Of a stretch of DNA of 29,622 nucleotides, positions 13,230-21,171 are shown piece after piece. This stretch comes from Candidatus Moraniibacteriota bacterium (lineage in GTDB: Bacteria > Patescibacteriota > Minisyncoccia > Moranbacterales > UBA11712): positions 976-30,597 of the forward strand of contig PMJF01000010.1 of the NCBI GenBank assembly GCA_003157295.1. The letters run 5' to 3'. The translations under genes were made by a program, and so were the position numbers. Positions within the stretch are counted from its first letter, which is position 1. Each line of letters opens with the position of its first letter. The notes under the pieces are model-generated. The model was not told the origin of the DNA, searched no databases, and worked only from the letters and a program-made list of their open reading frames with translations.

Positions 13230-13922
13230 ATGACAAGAAAATCGTTTTTGTGGCTATTGGCGGTAGCATTTGTATCCTACGTGGGTATCATGGGTGTGCT
13301 GGACTATCAGTCAGCCAAAAAACCACTCCAGCTGCCTTATGGAAAACTACGCTGCCTGCCCGTGGACGAGTTGGTGCAGAAACTAGAAACCGGCGCCGGC
13401 CAAGAAAAAATCGACGCGGCGGCTATCCTCGGCCTCGAGCGCTCTCACGAGCTGAAGGAAAATCACGTGGTGGCACTGGTCGAGACTCTCAAGAACGACT
13501 ACGGATCCCTTGGATTTCAATGTGCCTATGCCCTGCTGAAGATGGGCAAAAAAGCACAATCCGCTATTCCAGCCCTCGAGAAGCTGGCGCAAACTTATCA
13601 AGGAAAGTTTGCGCATCATATAATCGAGGAAGCCTTGAGGTCTTTAATCAGCGGAATATCCCCTGAAGATGCAGAATCGGTCTCCAAAAAGATATTCCAA
13701 GCCGTCTCTTTCATGGATGAATATGAAGATGGCGTTCACATGAGAAGGGGGATTCAATTCAAGCGTGGATTATTGGAGAAAGTAATTTTCTCCCATGAAT
13801 TCGACCGGAGGCATCCAGCGTGGCTCCAGATTTCAAAACTCAAAGAATATAACTGGGTTTGTCTGGATGTCACTGACGATGCGCAAGTGAATATTATTGT
13901 TCTTCCAAGCTCTGATTCATAG
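13230..13922 (+). CDS. Membrane-anchored HEAT-like repeat protein, function unknown
   Basis: The ATG at 13230 is chosen because AAGGAG lies nine bases before it, the best Shine-Dalgarno site in the window, and because it opens directly into a membrane segment (residues 6-24, FLWLLAVAFVSYVGIMGVL). This gives 230 residues. After the anchor, residues 38-140 form helical pairs typical of HEAT repeats (VDELVQKLETG, AAAILGLERS, VVALVETLKND, CAYALLKMGKKAQSAIPALEKLA). The last 80 residues are a mixed domain without recognised motifs. HEAT repeats bind proteins or peptides; the partner is unknown. Its leader resembles that of the next gene, so the two may be regulated together. The use of a strong Shine-Dalgarno site sets it apart from its neighbours. 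Confidence 0.85.
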   Translation: MTRKSFLWLLAVAFVSYVGIMGVLDYQSAKKPLQLPYGKLRCLPVDELVQKLETGAGQEKIDAAAILGLERSHELKENHVVALVETLKNDYGSLGFQCAYALLKMGKKAQSAIPALEKLAQTYQGKFAHHIIEEALRSLISGISPEDAESVSKKIFQAVSFMDEYEDGVHMRRGIQFKRGLLEKVIFSHEFDRRHPAWLQISKLKEYNWVCLDVTDDAQVNIIVLPSSDS

Positions 13923-13941
13923 AGCAACCTTAAGAAATTCA

Positions 13942-14028
13942 GTCAGGGAAACTTCGCGAAGTTTCCCTGACCCCTCATCCGAGTTCGCCAGCGCGTTATC
14001 GCTGTCTGGCGAATTCAGATGAGGGAAG
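13942..14028. repeat. Two large consecutive hairpins
   Basis: A perfect 30-bp palindrome fills 13942-13971 (half-site GTCAGGGAAACTTCG). It is followed at once by a longer imperfect hairpin, 13973-14028, with arms starting CCCTCATC and ending GATGAGGG and an inner stem TTCGCCAG/CTGGCGAA. No T tract follows either, so they are not simple terminators. Two hairpins in tandem repeat, at a larger scale, the design of the 30-bp elements. Confidence 0.75.
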
Positions 14029-14030
14029 TT

Positions 14031-14090
14031 CTTTGATAAACATTGGCCGAGGCAAAATGAAAATCATTTTTGGTTTTTATTTTGGCTTCG
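14031..14090 (+). promoter_or_regulatory. Shared leader, copy 2
   Basis: It matches the leader at 13096-13155 and adds the small palindrome AAAATGA-AAA-TCATTTT (14057-14073). TTGATA (14036-14041) could be a -35, but the matching -10 is poor. Confidence 0.5.
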
Positions 14091-14133
14091 GCTAAATTTT
14101 AGACAAACTACCCTTAAAGAGAGGATAAGGCCC

Positions 14134-14556
14134 ATGAGGACAAGATCTTTGTTCGTCGCATTATTGGCACTAGTAGTGTTGGTCATCTCGACCACGGCGC
14201 AAGCGCAACTCCCGCCCAATCACAGCAGCCTGCTGTTATTAAAAAATGGTCGTCTGATGAAAATCGTCTACGACCACAGCGTGACGGAAAAGGCAGCTGA
14301 GATAAAAACCGCTTTTGAAATTTATGGGTGGAAAGAGCCGGGAGACAATGCGTGTATCCCAATGCAACCCGACATTGGGATAAGCATTGAAAAAAAAGAG
14401 GTGGAATTCTATTATATTTACCTGGAGCGCCAGCAGGAGCTGAAGGCCTCCGCAAAGGTTTCCACTGCCTATCCCTCAACAAGAATCGCCTATACGATCC
14501 GGCACCATGCGATCAAATACGGTCTGGATAAGGGTCTCTTACCGTCAAAGCCTTAG
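14134..14556 (+). CDS. Small secreted protein of unknown function
   Basis: 140 residues with a clear signal peptide: MRTRSLFVALLALVVLVIST followed by TAQAQ, with cleavage likely after AQA (residues 22-25). The mature part of about 115 residues has alternating strands and helices (SSLLLLKNGRLMKIVYD, EVEFYYIYLERQQEL) and a single Cys, and matches no family I know. A purine-rich GAGAGGATAAGG stretch lies before the ATG. The gene shares its leader type with the membrane-anchored protein upstream and ends at an intrinsic terminator. Both look like late additions to the locus and may act together outside the membrane. Confidence 0.82.
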   Translation: MRTRSLFVALLALVVLVISTTAQAQLPPNHSSLLLLKNGRLMKIVYDHSVTEKAAEIKTAFEIYGWKEPGDNACIPMQPDIGISIEKKEVEFYYIYLERQQELKASAKVSTAYPSTRIAYTIRHHAIKYGLDKGLLPSKP

Positions 14557-14595
14557 ACGCTAAATAGGCAAATCTCAAGCAAGGAAGGAGGTGAT

Positions 14596-14626
14596 GGGAG
14601 TTCACAAGTTGGACTCCCTCTTTTTT
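14596..14626 (+). terminator. Intrinsic terminator after the small secreted protein gene
   Basis: GGGAGTTC, a 7-base loop, GGACTCCC, then TCTTTTTT. The T run overlaps the stop codon of RecG on the other strand. Confidence 0.85.
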
Positions 14627-16709
14627 ATTCCAAATGCGCTTCTTGGTCCATTTTTTCGAGAGCCTCTTTGAGCACCGGGAATTTTTCAAGTTGGGGGTCA
14701 AGGGCGAAAACGGATTGAGCTTCGAGTCGGGCTTGCTGGATCATTTTTATATCTCCTAAATATTTCATCGCTCCGTCGGCGATTCCGGATTGGCGTTTTC
14801 CGATGAATTCCCCCGGGCCGCGAATTTCAAGATCTTTTTCGGCCAGTTTGAAACCGTCTTCGGATTCAATGAGGGCTTTGAGCCTTTTTTTCGTCGTTTC
14901 CGAAGTTGAGTCCGTGAAAAGAAAACAATATGATTGATGATCACTGCGCCCAACTCGTCCACGGAATTGATGAAGTTGCGCGAGGCCAAAGCGGTCCGCG
15001 CCTTCGATGACCATGATCGTCGCGTTCGGCACATCTACGCCGACTTCGATGACGGAAGTGGAAACTAAAATATCATATGCTTTATTTTTAAACCGTGACA
15101 TCACTTCTTCTTTCTCTTTTGGCTTCATCCTTCCGTGCAGAAGCCCGATTTTGAGATCCGGAAATATTCTTTCTGACAATCTTTTGTGTTCTTCCGTCGC
15201 CGCTTTGCCAGCGATCTTTTCCGATTCTTCGATGAGCGGGAAAATGAAAAAGGTTTGACGGCCTTTTCGGATTTCAGACCGCATAAATTCGTAAACATTA
15301 TTCCTATTCACGTTTGTAACTACTTCCGTCACGATTTTTTTTCTCCCTTTGGGCATCTCGTCCAGAAGCGAAATATCGAGATTGCCAAAAAAAGCGAGGG
15401 CCAGCGTACGCGGAATGGGAGTAGCGGTCATGGTGAGAAGATGAGGGACGGATTTTTTGAGTCCATCTTTCAGTTCGCTCGCCTGTTTTTGGAGTTTGGC
15501 TCTTTGCTCCACGCCAAACCGATGCTGCTCGTCGATGATGACCAGCGCCAGATTTTTGAACTGCACGTCTTTTTGGATGAGCGCGTGCGTTCCGATCAAA
15601 ATTTTTATCTCGCTGCGGCGGATCTTTCCCAGAAAATTTTTCCGGGTATTTTTTTTCCAAATCGTGCGGATCTCACTTCCGATCAAAAGGCCGACCTTTT
15701 GGGAAAAACCTTTGAGGACTTTCCCAAATGTTTCAAAATGCTGTTTGGCCAGCACTTCCGTCGGCGCCATAATCGCCGTCTGGTATCCGGCCATCATCGC
15801 CTCGAGAGCCGCAATCGCCGAGACAACCGTTTTTCCCGAACCGACGTCACCTTCGAGCAGCCGGTTCATTGGGTATTTTTTTTCCAGATCCCGCAAGATC
15901 TGAAAAGTGGATTTTCTTTGAGCCGTGGTCAACTTGAATGAAAGAGTACCCACGAAATCTTTGATCAGTTTTTCGTTGAACTTGACGACAATCGCCTTCG
16001 ACTCTTTCCAGTTTTTTCGGGCTCGCACGGCATTGAGCTGGATCAAAAACATTTCGGAAAAAGCGATGCTTTTTCGCGCTTCTTCCAGCTTTTTGAATGA
16101 ATCCGGGAAATGAACTTGGCGCAAGGCTTCCTGAAGCACCGTTAGTTTTTGCCTTTTGAGTATCGCAGTGGGAACGACATCTTCAATTTGGGCCGCCACG
16201 GATTTCAATATTTCTTGCATTTTCCAACGAATCCAGCGCGAAGTTATGCCGCGGGTTTCTGGATACACGGGAACGATCCGACCCATGTTGGTAGGCACGC
16301 GACTGGCCAGTTCATAAGTCGGATTGGAAAAATAGGTACCTTTGCTGTCCTGGACCAGTTTTCCGCTCAAGCGAATTTTTTTGCCCTTCGTAAGTGAGTT
16401 TTCCAGATAAGGCTGATTGAACCAAACCGCCCGGACCGGGCCCGAGTCGTCCTCGATCAATATTTCCGTGATGCTCATCCTTTTTCTGTAGGTTCGGACG
16501 CTTTTCGCGTCGATTATTTTCCCTTCGACCGTGGAAATGACATCCACTTTGAGATTCTCGATCTTTTCAATATTCGAGAGATCATCATACCGGGAAGGGA
16601 AATAATATATAAGATCACGGACCGATTCAATTCCGAGATATAATAATTTTTCCGCATATTTCGGACCAATTCCGGCAATATATTCTATGGGCGTTTCGAG
16701 ATTTGTCAT
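14625..16709 (-). CDS. recG: ATP-dependent DNA helicase RecG
   Basis: 694 residues, the normal length. RecG remodels stalled replication forks and branch-migrates Holliday junctions. It opens with a helix-hairpin-helix-like segment (IEYIAGIGPKYAEKLLYLGI), then the OB-fold wedge domain (about 50-150), then superfamily 2 helicase motifs: Walker A GDVGSGKT (about 288-295), DEQHRFGVEQR (about 391), TATPIPRTLAL, and the C-terminal motif QLHQFRGRVGRSDHQSYC, followed by the RecG C-terminal region with EIRGPGEFIGKRQSG. All key residues are intact. It is a single gene; a -10 box ends six bases before its ATG. Its 3' end meets the terminator of the opposite gene. Confidence 0.97.
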   Translation of the reverse strand: MTNLETPIEYIAGIGPKYAEKLLYLGIESVRDLIYYFPSRYDDLSNIEKIENLKVDVISTVEGKIIDAKSVRTYRKRMSITEILIEDDSGPVRAVWFNQPYLENSLTKGKKIRLSGKLVQDSKGTYFSNPTYELASRVPTNMGRIVPVYPETRGITSRWIRWKMQEILKSVAAQIEDVVPTAILKRQKLTVLQEALRQVHFPDSFKKLEEARKSIAFSEMFLIQLNAVRARKNWKESKAIVVKFNEKLIKDFVGTLSFKLTTAQRKSTFQILRDLEKKYPMNRLLEGDVGSGKTVVSAIAALEAMMAGYQTAIMAPTEVLAKQHFETFGKVLKGFSQKVGLLIGSEIRTIWKKNTRKNFLGKIRRSEIKILIGTHALIQKDVQFKNLALVIIDEQHRFGVEQRAKLQKQASELKDGLKKSVPHLLTMTATPIPRTLALAFFGNLDISLLDEMPKGRKKIVTEVVTNVNRNNVYEFMRSEIRKGRQTFFIFPLIEESEKIAGKAATEEHKRLSERIFPDLKIGLLHGRMKPKEKEEVMSRFKNKAYDILVSTSVIEVGVDVPNATIMVIEGADRFGLAQLHQFRGRVGRSDHQSYCFLFTDSTSETTKKRLKALIESEDGFKLAEKDLEIRGPGEFIGKRQSGIADGAMKYLGDIKMIQQARLEAQSVFALDPQLEKFPVLKEALEKMDQEAHLE

Positions 16710-16715
16710 AACTTT

Positions 16716-16744
16716 ATTCTATCGCAGTTCAGATAAAGTATAAA
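16716..16744 (-). promoter_or_regulatory. Promoter of recG, leaderless type
   Basis: On the minus strand, -35 TTTATA (16739-16744, four of six matches) and -10 TAGAAT (16716-16721) are 17 bp apart. The -10 ends six bases before the ATG at 16709. Confidence 0.55.
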
Positions 16745-16753
16745 GAGTAACGC

Positions 16754-16777
16754 AAATAGACCCTCACGGGTCTATTT
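16754..16777 (-). terminator. Hairpin after tRNA-Arg(TCG)
   Basis: A perfect 10-bp stem AAATAGACCC/GGGTCTATTT with a 4-base loop lies 27 bases past the tRNA 3' end. Its T run is short, so termination may be partial. Confidence 0.6.
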
Positions 16778-16803
16778 TGGTCAAAGCGATATTTTTTTCC
16801 TTG

Positions 16804-16877
16804 TGCGCCCGGCAGGACTCGAACCTGCAACCCCTTGGTCCGAAGCCAAGTACTCTATCCAATTGAGCTACAGGCGC
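16804..16877 (-). tRNA. tRNA-Arg (TCG)
   Basis: The minus strand begins GCGCCTGTAGCTCAATTGG. The anticodon loop CTTCGGA on a CTTGG/CCAAG stem gives TCG, which reads CGA without needing inosine. The acceptor stem is GCGCCTG/CGGGCGC with one T-G pair, and the discriminator is A. CCA is not encoded. The bases just upstream (GACGAC preceded by AAAGC) resemble those upstream of the tRNA-Lys remnant. Confidence 0.93.
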
Positions 16878-16911
16878 GTCGTCGCTTTGCTCCTATTGCT
16901 AGAATAATCTA

Positions 16912-16942
16912 ACAAAAAATGACCGAATGGTCAACTTTTTTT
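16912..16942 (-). terminator. Terminator of the type IV pilus operon
   Basis: TGACC, loop GAAT, GGTCA lies between an A run and a T run, 23 bases after the last pilus gene on the minus strand. The stem is short, but the tracts on both sides are long. Confidence 0.65.
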
Positions 16943-16964
16943 CTTTTCCAAAGCTAAGCTTTTT

Positions 16965-17285
16965 TTAGAATCCTTCTGGGGAAAAAATGTCTTTGCCGGT
17001 AAATTTATAATCGCTATTCAGTCTTTCTTTCCTTAAATTGATCATGTCCGTTACCTGTTGATAACTCTTGTTGTCAAATGAAAAAACGGATTGTTCGCTT
17101 ATATACGCCTGCTTTTTTTCCGCGCTCCAATCGGCATTAAAAATAAACTTGTTCCAAAGCCATATGGTATACGCTAGGACTCCCAAAAAGGCAATGAGAT
17201 AAAACCAGCGCAAAATAAAAGCACCTGTTTTTCGCAGAATTTTTTCCCCTTGATCCACTTTTAAGGCCTTTTTATTTTCCATCAT
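16965..17285 (-). CDS. Small one-pass membrane protein at the end of the pilus operon
   Basis: 106 residues. A basic N-terminal stretch (1-22) is followed by one membrane helix (about 25-47, GAFILRWFYLIAFLGVLAYTIWLW) and an external tail of about 58 residues ending GKDIFSPEGF. Its start overlaps the end of pilO by 14 bases, so it belongs to the assembly platform unit. It sits where PilP or another platform partner is found in other bacteria, but it has no lipobox, so it is not a PilP lipoprotein. The SPEGF-type ending suggests a short docking peptide; this is inference. Family not recognised. Confidence 0.8.
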   Translation of the reverse strand: MMENKKALKVDQGEKILRKTGAFILRWFYLIAFLGVLAYTIWLWNKFIFNADWSAEKKQAYISEQSVFSFDNKSYQQVTDMINLRKERLNSDYKFTGKDIFSPEGF

Positions 17286-18006
17286 TTATATCCACAATGA
17301 CCAACATGGTCATTTTAATATTCTTATTTTCTGCGGGCGCTTCCGTGCCGGCCGTCTGATTTTCTGCGGGAAGAACGCCCCCCGCGGTCGCCGTCGGCTG
17401 ATTCATTTTATTTTGAGCGGCCAAATCCATATTATATACGCTTATGAAATAAGGTAGATTTTCCATTTTATCTAGAAAATCAACCAGCGTCGGGTATGCC
17501 CCCGCAAGTTCGATCGTGAAGCCGATCTTGTTCTTTAGTTGGCTTGCCTGCTCTTGTTTTGCTTTTTCAGCCGCCTGATCCGCCGCTACTTGAGCGTCTT
17601 TAGTTTGGGTTGACGCCGTATCCTCATCACTGCTGCTTGGAGCGTTTTTCTGATTGCCTATTTTCAGTTTGCTTAGATCAGCAGATTCTATTTTGATCGT
17701 ATTTGACGTGTCGGAGGCAATTCCCTCAATTGAACGAAGAAACATAACTGCATCATCCTTTCCGATCAGCATCTTGTCCATTTCGCTTTTGTAGCCCTCA
17801 ATGTCTTTGAGATCTTTTTTCAGCTTGAATATTTTGTCTCTTTTCTCTTGCAAAACGAGCGATTCGAGCTTTTTTTTCTGAATAGCTTCGGCCGTACCCT
17901 CTATCTGTTTAGTTTCATGGAAAAAAGAGAACCATCCGAGAGCGGCCACGGACAACAGCACTATGGCTACTGTTATGATTATTTTTTTGTCGGTCTTCCT
18001 GGCCAT
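17272..18006 (-). CDS. pilO: Type IV pilus assembly protein PilO
   Basis: 244 residues with the PilO layout: a short basic start, one membrane helix (about 9-28), a long coiled coil (about 35-75, LESLVLQEKRDKIFKLKKDL) and an extracytoplasmic ferredoxin-like domain marked by GAYPTLVDFLDKMENLPYFISV (about 165-190). An Ala/Gln/Lys-rich insertion (about 115-150) breaks the domain, longer than in model PilO proteins. PilO pairs with PilN and links the cytoplasmic PilM ring to the pilus across the membrane. It lies 10 bases after pilN and overlaps the small protein gene downstream. Confidence 0.88.
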   Translation of the reverse strand: MARKTDKKIIITVAIVLLSVAALGWFSFFHETKQIEGTAEAIQKKKLESLVLQEKRDKIFKLKKDLKDIEGYKSEMDKMLIGKDDAVMFLRSIEGIASDTSNTIKIESADLSKLKIGNQKNAPSSSDEDTASTQTKDAQVAADQAAEKAKQEQASQLKNKIGFTIELAGAYPTLVDFLDKMENLPYFISVYNMDLAAQNKMNQPTATAGGVLPAENQTAGTEAPAENKNIKMTMLVIVDINDGK

Positions 18007-18016
18007 TAGGGGAAAA

Positions 18017-18565
18017 TTAATTTTGATTTAAATATTTGTTGTCCACGTCCATTTCTATTTCAAAATCGAAATTTTTCGGCGAAACAAGATTGGAAATAGG
18101 AGAATTAATGTTCTTATAGCCTTCTGCTTTCAACTTTTCCTGAAAATCGAGAAAGGATTCTCTGCTCTTTGAAAAACCTTGCATCTTGATGTGGCTTCCT
18201 TCAACGTGAATAAGGCTGATGCGCAGATCGGAAGAAGAAATGTCGGACATTTTCTTCAGCACCTTCGACCAGCGCGGTGTATTGGAAGAAATGTTATTTA
18301 TCTTTTGCGCGGATGCGTTCACTTCATTGAGAAAAGCTTCTGTTTGCTTCATTTCTCTGTCGGCCGTTCCGGGATGATCATCGGCTGAATCTTCCACCGA
18401 TTGATATTCAATATTCAGGATCAATTTAGCGCAAAGTTGAACCGCTATAAGAACCAGCAATACGAAAACCAAGGACAATCCAAAGCGGCCGAATATTCCT
18501 ATCTTTCTTTCTATTCCTATTTTTTCTTTCTGCTCGTCCGGCAGAATATTTATACTAATTTTCAT
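18017..18565 (-). CDS. pilN: Type IV pilus assembly protein PilN
   Basis: From the ATG at 18565 the protein has 182 residues. The N-terminus MKISINILPDEQK carries the short motif (INLLP in model PilN) that docks into PilM, here INILP. A membrane helix follows (about 27-50), then a coiled coil, then a small alpha/beta domain with MQGFSKSRESFLDFQEKL, typical of PilN. It forms a heterodimer with PilO. The gene overlaps the end of pilM by 11 bases. A TTG codon at 18571 is also in frame but would lie inside pilM and separates the motif from the N-terminus, so the ATG is preferred. Confidence 0.9.
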   Translation of the reverse strand: MKISINILPDEQKEKIGIERKIGIFGRFGLSLVFVLLVLIAVQLCAKLILNIEYQSVEDSADDHPGTADREMKQTEAFLNEVNASAQKINNISSNTPRWSKVLKKMSDISSSDLRISLIHVEGSHIKMQGFSKSRESFLDFQEKLKAEGYKNINSPISNLVSPKNFDFEIEMDVDNKYLNQN

Positions 18566-19628
18566 AATCAAGTCCTCTCATGGCCAAGCCTATCGAAGTG
18601 GAAAACGGGGATAAGTCCCTTGCGATATTTATTGCCTTATCTTTATTTGTTCCAAGACCTATCTCCGGATCACCAACGACGACCTCTTTGCCCAACCGCA
18701 GAGAAAGATAATCCGCCAATTCACGCAGAAGAGATCCCCCTCCGGACAGGACGACTCGCTCCACTTTTTCCTGGACATTAATAGATTCCGAATAAAAGTT
18801 GATTGACCGGTCTATTTCCACAGCTAAATTTTCGACAAGCGGATTGTAGATATTATAAAGCATATCATCTTTTTTCATCTTTCCCAGACCGTACTTTTCT
18901 TTGAGCTCCTCCGCTTTTCCATAGCTGATTCCCAGCCCTTTTTGAAGAGCATCGGTAAAAGTTTTGCCGCAAAGCGGAATACTGGAAGAAAAATAAGGAA
19001 TCTTATTTTTACAAATTGCAAGACTTGTTTTATCGGCACCAATATCGGCGATCAGTATTGGTTCCTTATTGTTTTCTTCGGAAGTTAGGCTTCTGATCGT
19101 GGCGATAATATCCACCTCGACGGCTAACGGGATCAGTCCGGAAAGAAATACGGCCCGGCAATAACCGTCAACCACTTCTTTTGGCACGGCCACCACCAAT
19201 ACATCGTTATTTTTTTCGTTTGAATCAATGGTCTGCCAATCCAAATACACTTTATCGAGAGATACAGGAATATTAGCTTCTGTCTCCCACTTCACCGCTT
19301 CTCCGGCTTCTTCCCGGGACATTTTGGGGATCTGAATGGTTCTGATGAAAGACTTTGTTTCGGGAACGGAAAAGACCACGAACTTCGATTTGATCGGCTT
19401 CGGTCGGGAAGATTTCAGCAATTCCTTTATCTCTTTCGCCAGTTCTTCAACTTGAACGACCTGCCCGTCTTGTATGATTCCTTTCCTGAGGGGTCGAAGA
19501 TTGCCTGATACCATCAAAAAGCCGCTTTTACTTCCTTTCAGCTGAAAAGCCTTGATGTAGCTGTCCTCTATTTCAAGACCGAATCCCTTGGGTTTGTTAC
19601 CGAGTAAATTGTGGAGTAATAAATTCAT
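18555..19628 (-). CDS. pilM: Type IV pilus assembly protein PilM
   Basis: 357 residues with the actin-like fold of PilM/FtsA: FGLEIEDSYIKAFQL (phosphate 1), the long middle region PKMSREEAGEAVKWETEANIPV typical of PilM, IADIGADKTSLAI (phosphate 2) and VVLSGGGSLLREL (adenosine site). It has no membrane segment, so it forms the cytoplasmic ring that binds the N-terminal tail of PilN and connects to PilB. The gene starts one base after the PilX-like gene and overlaps pilN, placing the platform genes downstream of the minor pilins. Confidence 0.94.
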   Translation of the reverse strand: MNLLLHNLLGNKPKGFGLEIEDSYIKAFQLKGSKSGFLMVSGNLRPLRKGIIQDGQVVQVEELAKEIKELLKSSRPKPIKSKFVVFSVPETKSFIRTIQIPKMSREEAGEAVKWETEANIPVSLDKVYLDWQTIDSNEKNNDVLVVAVPKEVVDGYCRAVFLSGLIPLAVEVDIIATIRSLTSEENNKEPILIADIGADKTSLAICKNKIPYFSSSIPLCGKTFTDALQKGLGISYGKAEELKEKYGLGKMKKDDMLYNIYNPLVENLAVEIDRSINFYSESINVQEKVERVVLSGGGSLLRELADYLSLRLGKEVVVGDPEIGLGTNKDKAINIARDLSPFSTSIGLAMRGLDYEN

Positions 19629-19629
19629 T

Positions 19630-21168
19630 TTATAATTCTTGCCAAAGATCGATCTGATATTTATCGCCGGTTGGAAAGAAGGGAGGCGGATAATAGATCA
19701 AGTTGTTGTCAAAATAGAGATTTCGGATGTTATATCCCGTACCGTCCGTCCAGGCAAAGCCGTAGCGTTGTGCGGTAACAATTGATCCATAAGTAGTTAT
19801 GCTATGGCGATGGACATAATCCACCGGTGAGAGCGGCGCGGAATAATAATCCCTGCCAACTCTCCCCCTTTGAGCCAGAAGCGCTGCGTCGACTTCCAAA
19901 TTGTCATCGCTGTATAGTCCGATGGAAATATCATTTTGAGCGATAAGCCCCAGAATATCCGGGCCATCAGCGTCGTTTCCCACTTTATCAGTATACAGTA
20001 TATTGTGATTGATATAAATATCCTTATAGACCGGAGTGGGCGAAAGATCGGCCGCGGCGATCGTAAGATGGTTGCCATTCAAGGTTCCTTCCACCCAGGT
20101 ATAATTTTCGACAAACACAGTGCCATTGGCCGGAATCGGATAATTAACCGGCGCCGTTTCACTGGTTATTTGATAACTGGTGGCATCGTAGGCCAGCACC
20201 ATGCTGATGTTCATACTATGCGCCGGACTGGTCTTAAGGATGATATGATAACCCTCAACCGGAACATCCTGATTGTCGCACATCCAAACCCACTGTCCTT
20301 TCACTTTCCGGTTGCCACAGTTTACCTGAACAGTAGTGGTCGTTTGGCCTAAGTAGAGCCCGGCTTGTTGCTTCATCAGATTCAGATCAGCAATCAGGGT
20401 GTTAAAATTCTTTTCCGGAACTGGAAATTTTCTTCCCGCTTTGAAAATATCCGGCCGGTTCGGAACCGGATTTGTCGGCGGCGCTTCAAGCGGACGGAAG
20501 GAATCGTTCACCCCGCTTTGAGGAGGAGCATTGACATGAGTATGCACCGCGAATTCGTTGTTTCCAGTATGGTCAGGGTCGTCAGTATCCGGGATAGCGC
20601 TCGAAACAACATTGTCGGCCACCCCGTCAAACCGAATTCCTTTGTTCGAATGGATCATGCCGAAAGTTTCCGTCCCCTGGCCAAAACGCATAAAATCATT
20701 CGCCACCACGGCATATTCGCACCAAGCCGGCTGCCGAAATCTTGCCTGGATCGTCCTCGTAACATTGGGCGATTTATAGGTCCAGCCGGTCGATTTCACA
20801 ACCACGATGGTGGAATCGATCTTCGGAGGAGTCACCTCTAATTTGTATTTTCCAATAACGCCCCCCTCCGGGTCGCTAACTTCAACTTGGTAGGGAGAAC
20901 CCACTCCTTTGGCCTGACCGCTGGCCCAAAAATCTTTTTTTTGCTGGACAGTTTTTCCTTCCACAGTATGCGCCAGATACCAACGATACCAATAGATTCC
21001 TGATTCAGAGATCTGAAAAGCTTGCTCCCGGTTGCTCACTCGCTGGCTGTTTTTGTCCTGGGAAATTATGAAAGTCGCCAAACCGAATAAAACCATTGTC
21101 CCAATAGCAGCGACAATAATTATATAGATGAGCGCGGAGCCTTGATTTTCAAATTTTTGAGCTTTCAT
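19630..21168 (-). CDS. Large PilX-like minor pilin or surface protein
   Basis: 512 residues. The N-terminus MKAQKFENQGSALIYIIIVA has a short leader, a Gly-Ser junction and a long hydrophobic helix (about 12-35), like PilX-type pilins, but lacks the usual Glu at position 5, so prepilin cleavage is likely but not certain. The large remainder contains WCEYAVVANDFMRFGQGTETFG and GMIHSNKGIRFDGVADNV, a repeat-rich beta structure similar to bactofilin- or DUF4900-like regions of other bacterial PilX proteins, then aromatic beta-strands up to the end. It is much larger than a typical PilX (about 170-200 residues), so it may sit at the pilus tip. Spacing to both neighbours is 1-3 bases. Confidence 0.82.
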   Translation of the reverse strand: MKAQKFENQGSALIYIIIVAAIGTMVLFGLATFIISQDKNSQRVSNREQAFQISESGIYWYRWYLAHTVEGKTVQQKKDFWASGQAKGVGSPYQVEVSDPEGGVIGKYKLEVTPPKIDSTIVVVKSTGWTYKSPNVTRTIQARFRQPAWCEYAVVANDFMRFGQGTETFGMIHSNKGIRFDGVADNVVSSAIPDTDDPDHTGNNEFAVHTHVNAPPQSGVNDSFRPLEAPPTNPVPNRPDIFKAGRKFPVPEKNFNTLIADLNLMKQQAGLYLGQTTTTVQVNCGNRKVKGQWVWMCDNQDVPVEGYHIILKTSPAHSMNISMVLAYDATSYQITSETAPVNYPIPANGTVFVENYTWVEGTLNGNHLTIAAADLSPTPVYKDIYINHNILYTDKVGNDADGPDILGLIAQNDISIGLYSDDNLEVDAALLAQRGRVGRDYYSAPLSPVDYVHRHSITTYGSIVTAQRYGFAWTDGTGYNIRNLYFDNNLIYYPPPFFPTGDKYQIDLWQEL

Positions 21169-21171
21169 AAT

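Noticed and set aside
14594..14671. 25-codon frame after a perfect Shine-Dalgarno sequence
   Set aside because: The ATG is only two bases from the AAGGAGG core, and the frame runs through a terminator and the antisense of recG.
15186..15941. 251-codon frame antisense to recG
   Set aside because: Every conserved helicase motif is on the minus strand here; the plus frame has a shadow composition.
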